The position numbers and the translations under genes are program-made. A stretch of DNA of 64,000 nucleotides from assembly GCF_001885945.1 (NCBI RefSeq), contig NZ_JXKQ01000010.1:1-64000 (forward strand). The letters run 5' to 3'. Below, one piece after another: positions 62,023-64,000 of this stretch. Every line of letters starts with the position of its first letter. Position 1 is the first letter of the stretch. This stretch comes from Enterococcus hermanniensis (GTDB taxonomy: Bacteria; Bacillota; Bacilli; Lactobacillales; Enterococcaceae). The notes below the pieces were generated by a model. The model saw only the letters and a list, made by a program, of their open reading frames with translations. It did not search any database and was not told where the DNA came from.

Positions 62023-63009
62023 ATGAGTATTACTGTTGATCAATCTGCTGCTTTTTATCAATTTTTAGATACACTGGATTGTTATCTGACCCATCAATCT
62101 CAGCTGACCAATGAAGTCCAACGTTTTTCTGAAAATCCACAACGCGAAATAGCCGCATTTATTACAAGCAAAACAACTGAGAAAATCGTAGTTGGAAAAG
62201 GATTTATTCGTCTTTTATATGTGATCAAAGGGAAATTAACTTATCAGCTCAATGGTGAAAAAAAAGAATTATCAGCTCAAGGAATGATGGTCACAAATAC
62301 AGAGACCATGTTTTCTTATGTCAGTTCAGCCACAGCAGAAGTAGTTATTCTTTATTTTAAACCGAACTATTTTAGTGCGTCACTGTTAGGACAATTTGTC
62401 GAAGAACCTTTGCTGTATCGTTTTTTTGTAGAGGCATTGAGTCAGGATTTTAGTGGAATCAGTCGCTATTTGATCTACGATTTTTCTAACCAAATTGATC
62501 TTCATTTTTATCTCTTACTCTTATTGAAACAAGTAGTAAAGATGGCGTATTTCAATAATAAAGTGACTAAAGCTGCCTTTGTTTTACTGATTGTTGAGAT
62601 GAGCCAAGTAGAATATCAGAGTTTGATTGATAAAGATTCCTTTATTTCAAATCAACAGTTAGCAAAAGAATTAGTGGCATATATCGATTTACGTTTAGAA
62701 CAAGTAACATTGGAAGAACTTGCAGATAAATTTCATTTTCATCCTAATTACTTGTCCAGTTTACTCAAAGAGAAAACGGGAAAAACTTTTACGGAATGGG
62801 TATTAAATCAACGTATTGAACGGTGTAAAAACTATTTAACTCAAACCGATTTGACAGTACAAGCAATTATTGAACGTCTCGGTTATAAAGACAAAGCCTT
62901 TTTTTATCGTAGATTTAAACAAATCGAAGGTGTGACACCTCGACAATATCGTAAACTGAGAGAGGATAATCAAATATGTACGAAGATATCTTTGCCGACG
63001 TCCAACTGA
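62023..63009 (+). CDS. AraC-family transcriptional regulator
   Basis: A 328-residue regulator with an N-terminal cupin-like sensing part (about 30-150) and a C-terminal double HTH (about 225-325: ITLEELADKFHFHPNYLSSLLKEKTGKTFTEWV, then QAIIERLGYKDKAFFYRRFKQIEGVTPRQYR). ATG 62023 follows AAGGAGGGG. Its 3' end overlaps the next gene by 34 bases. The inducer and targets are unknown. Confidence 0.9.
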   Translation: MSITVDQSAAFYQFLDTLDCYLTHQSQLTNEVQRFSENPQREIAAFITSKTTEKIVVGKGFIRLLYVIKGKLTYQLNGEKKELSAQGMMVTNTETMFSYVSSATAEVVILYFKPNYFSASLLGQFVEEPLLYRFFVEALSQDFSGISRYLIYDFSNQIDLHFYLLLLLKQVVKMAYFNNKVTKAAFVLLIVEMSQVEYQSLIDKDSFISNQQLAKELVAYIDLRLEQVTLEELADKFHFHPNYLSSLLKEKTGKTFTEWVLNQRIERCKNYLTQTDLTVQAIIERLGYKDKAFFYRRFKQIEGVTPRQYRKLREDNQICTKISLPTSN

Positions 63010-63287
63010 CCGTCGTGGAACAACCTATCGAATGGAAAGGCAATTTGCCTTTTTACCGGGGACATCTTAAAGAATTACCTTTTATTACTGGAGAAGGCTC
63101 TTCAAAAAAAGCGATGTATCGACAACTCGCAGCGCAATATCAAGAGTATGCTGCTCTGAATTTAGTAGAAGAAAAAGAAGAGGAAATGACCTCTTCGTTA
63201 TTAACGGCAGATCAATTATTGAAATATTATGATGGTGAAACATTTGATGGTTTTTCTTTAAGAGATTTGCTCAAAGAAGACGAATAA
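62976..63287 (+). CDS. Small protein overlapping the AraC gene, unknown function
   Basis: A 103-residue acidic protein (starts MYEDIFADVQLTVVEQPIEW). Residues 26-55 (YRGHLKELPFITGEGSSKKAMYRQL) vaguely recall the HicB-type antitoxin core but no partner toxin gene is adjacent. A long acidic C-terminus follows. The start overlaps the araC end by 34 bases in another frame; AGAGAGGA lies before the ATG, so both are co-transcribed. No family recognised. Confidence 0.7.
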   Translation: MYEDIFADVQLTVVEQPIEWKGNLPFYRGHLKELPFITGEGSSKKAMYRQLAAQYQEYAALNLVEEKEEEMTSSLLTADQLLKYYDGETFDGFSLRDLLKEDE

Positions 63288-63308
63288 ATATAGCGGAATA
63301 AAGATGAA

Positions 63309-63356
63309 AGTGTCAAAATGTCTATCAAAAAAGTAGGTATTTTGGCTCTTTTTTAT
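63309..63356 (+). terminator. Terminator after the AraC unit
   Basis: An imperfect stem with CAAAATGTCTA against TAGGTATTTTG, followed by CTCTTTTTTATTTT. Confidence 0.65.
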
Positions 63357-63498
63357 TTTGTATTTCTTAAAATATAATTATTTATGAGATGAATATAATC
63401 AAAATGTCACTTTAAATCCGTCAAAAAACTTGTGAAAAGTTGTATTATCTAGGAAGGTAAAAGAGCTTTCATACAATTGTTATTAAAAGGAGAAAAAA

Positions 63499-64000
63499 AT
63501 GGTACAAGTATTGTTAGGATTATTAGGAATTTTACTCGTGTATTATTTGATTTATTTTGTACGCGATCTAGTTGCTTCTCGAGGAAATTGGGGAGGCGGG
63601 AGTTTTCTTGTTTCAGGGATCATCGGTTTTGTGACTGACGCCATGGATACATTGGGAATTGGAAGTTTTGCTCCAACTACAATGTTATTGGAATTAACGA
63701 AACAATTAGATAATGACCGTGAATTACCTGGTACGTTGAATGTATCACATACGATCCCAGTTATTATTGAGGCCTTTATTTTTATTACAGTAGTCAAAGT
63801 AGCACCTTTAACGTTATTTGCTTTAGTTTTTGCTGCAATCGCGGGCTCTTATTTAGGTTCTAAGACGGTGAGTAAGTTACCGGAAAAGAAAGTCCAGTTT
63901 TATATGGGGATTGCGCTGATCGTGACGGCGGTATTGATGTGTTTACGTCAATTAGGATTGCTTGATCTTTTAGGGACAGGCAATGCAATGACTGGCTTAA
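63499..64000 (+). CDS. TSUP-family membrane transporter, truncated by window end
   Basis: The first 167 codons of an open frame starting MVQVLLGLLGILLVYYLIYF behind AAAAGGAG. It shows at least four membrane segments and the sulfite/sulfonate exporter (TauE/SafE) signature region GGGSFLVSGIIGFVTDAMDTLGIGSFAPTT. The rest is outside the window. The orientation and ribosome site are clear. Confidence 0.85.
   Translation, partial: MVQVLLGLLGILLVYYLIYFVRDLVASRGNWGGGSFLVSGIIGFVTDAMDTLGIGSFAPTTMLLELTKQLDNDRELPGTLNVSHTIPVIIEAFIFITVVKVAPLTLFALVFAAIAGSYLGSKTVSKLPEKKVQFYMGIALIVTAVLMCLRQLGLLDLLGTGNAMTGL

Noticed and set aside
62976-63287. HicB antitoxin of a HicAB pair
   Set aside because: Only a short weak likeness and no hicA-like gene beside it.

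Overview
The window is chromosomal DNA around the replication origin of a low-GC Gram-positive coccus. Gene order (croRS-like pair, serS, guaB; mnmE-mnmG; rpmH-rnpA-yidC-jag; dnaA-dnaN-yaaA-recF-gyrB-gyrA; rpsF-ssb-rpsR-gdpP-rplI-dnaB-purA) and protein content point to Enterococcus or a very close relative. I could not settle the species without a database. Apart from two or three lineage-specific additions the core is ordinary housekeeping. No insertion sequence, prophage, CRISPR array, tRNA or rRNA gene was found.

Layout. 1-8260: a CroR/CroS-like two-component system, T-box-controlled serS, convergent guaB, then a GlnR-like MerR regulator divergent from a 14-TM drug-efflux type MFS gene with a small membrane partner. 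8261-13411: leftward rsmG-parA-parB-DUF951-ychF-DUF1129 block, followed by a symmetric-repeat-rich intergenic stretch with a parS site. 13412-20034: an exported Tim44-like protein, then leftward mnmE-mnmG and rpmH-rnpA-yidC-jag. 20035-22020: bipartite oriC, with DnaA-box clusters on both sides of dnaA and a DnaA-trio/AT-rich unwinding candidate before dnaN. 22021-36963: the rightward replication, gyrase and ribosomal block, with two further parS sites around ssb-rpsR, the c-di-AMP phosphodiesterase gdpP, dnaB helicase, purA and a DegV protein. Most genes are co-directional with replication away from oriC.

36964-64000 is more accessory: LysR, ABC-F, an orphan mannose-type EIIA, pyruvate oxidase, a ZIP metal transporter, a TMEM175-like protein, a HAD phosphatase, a galactitol/pentitol-type PTS operon with PRD regulator and polyol-phosphate dehydrogenase, an exported alpha/beta hydrolase, a ribose operon (rbsR-rbsK-rbsD-rbsU), two unknown small proteins, a nucleoside transporter, the osmoprotectant system busR-busAA-busAB, proC, an AraC regulator with an overlapping unknown gene, and a truncated TSUP transporter.

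How parts connect. GdpP (c-di-AMP breakdown), BusR (GntR plus RCK_C/TrkA_C domain) and the CBS-bearing BusAA ATPase form a plausible c-di-AMP turgor circuit, with a clear bipartite inverted repeat in front of busAA. ParA, ParB and three parS sites plus the DnaA boxes make up the origin maintenance apparatus. Regulatory structures that stand out are a 19-bp intercistronic RNA hairpin inside the polyol PTS operon, a 33-bp perfect palindrome in front of rbsK, a promoter plus terminator-like hairpin in the mnmE leader, and a GlnR-box-like repeat between the MerR and MFS genes. I did not find an unmistakably new system; the best leads are these RNA/DNA structures and the unknown small genes.
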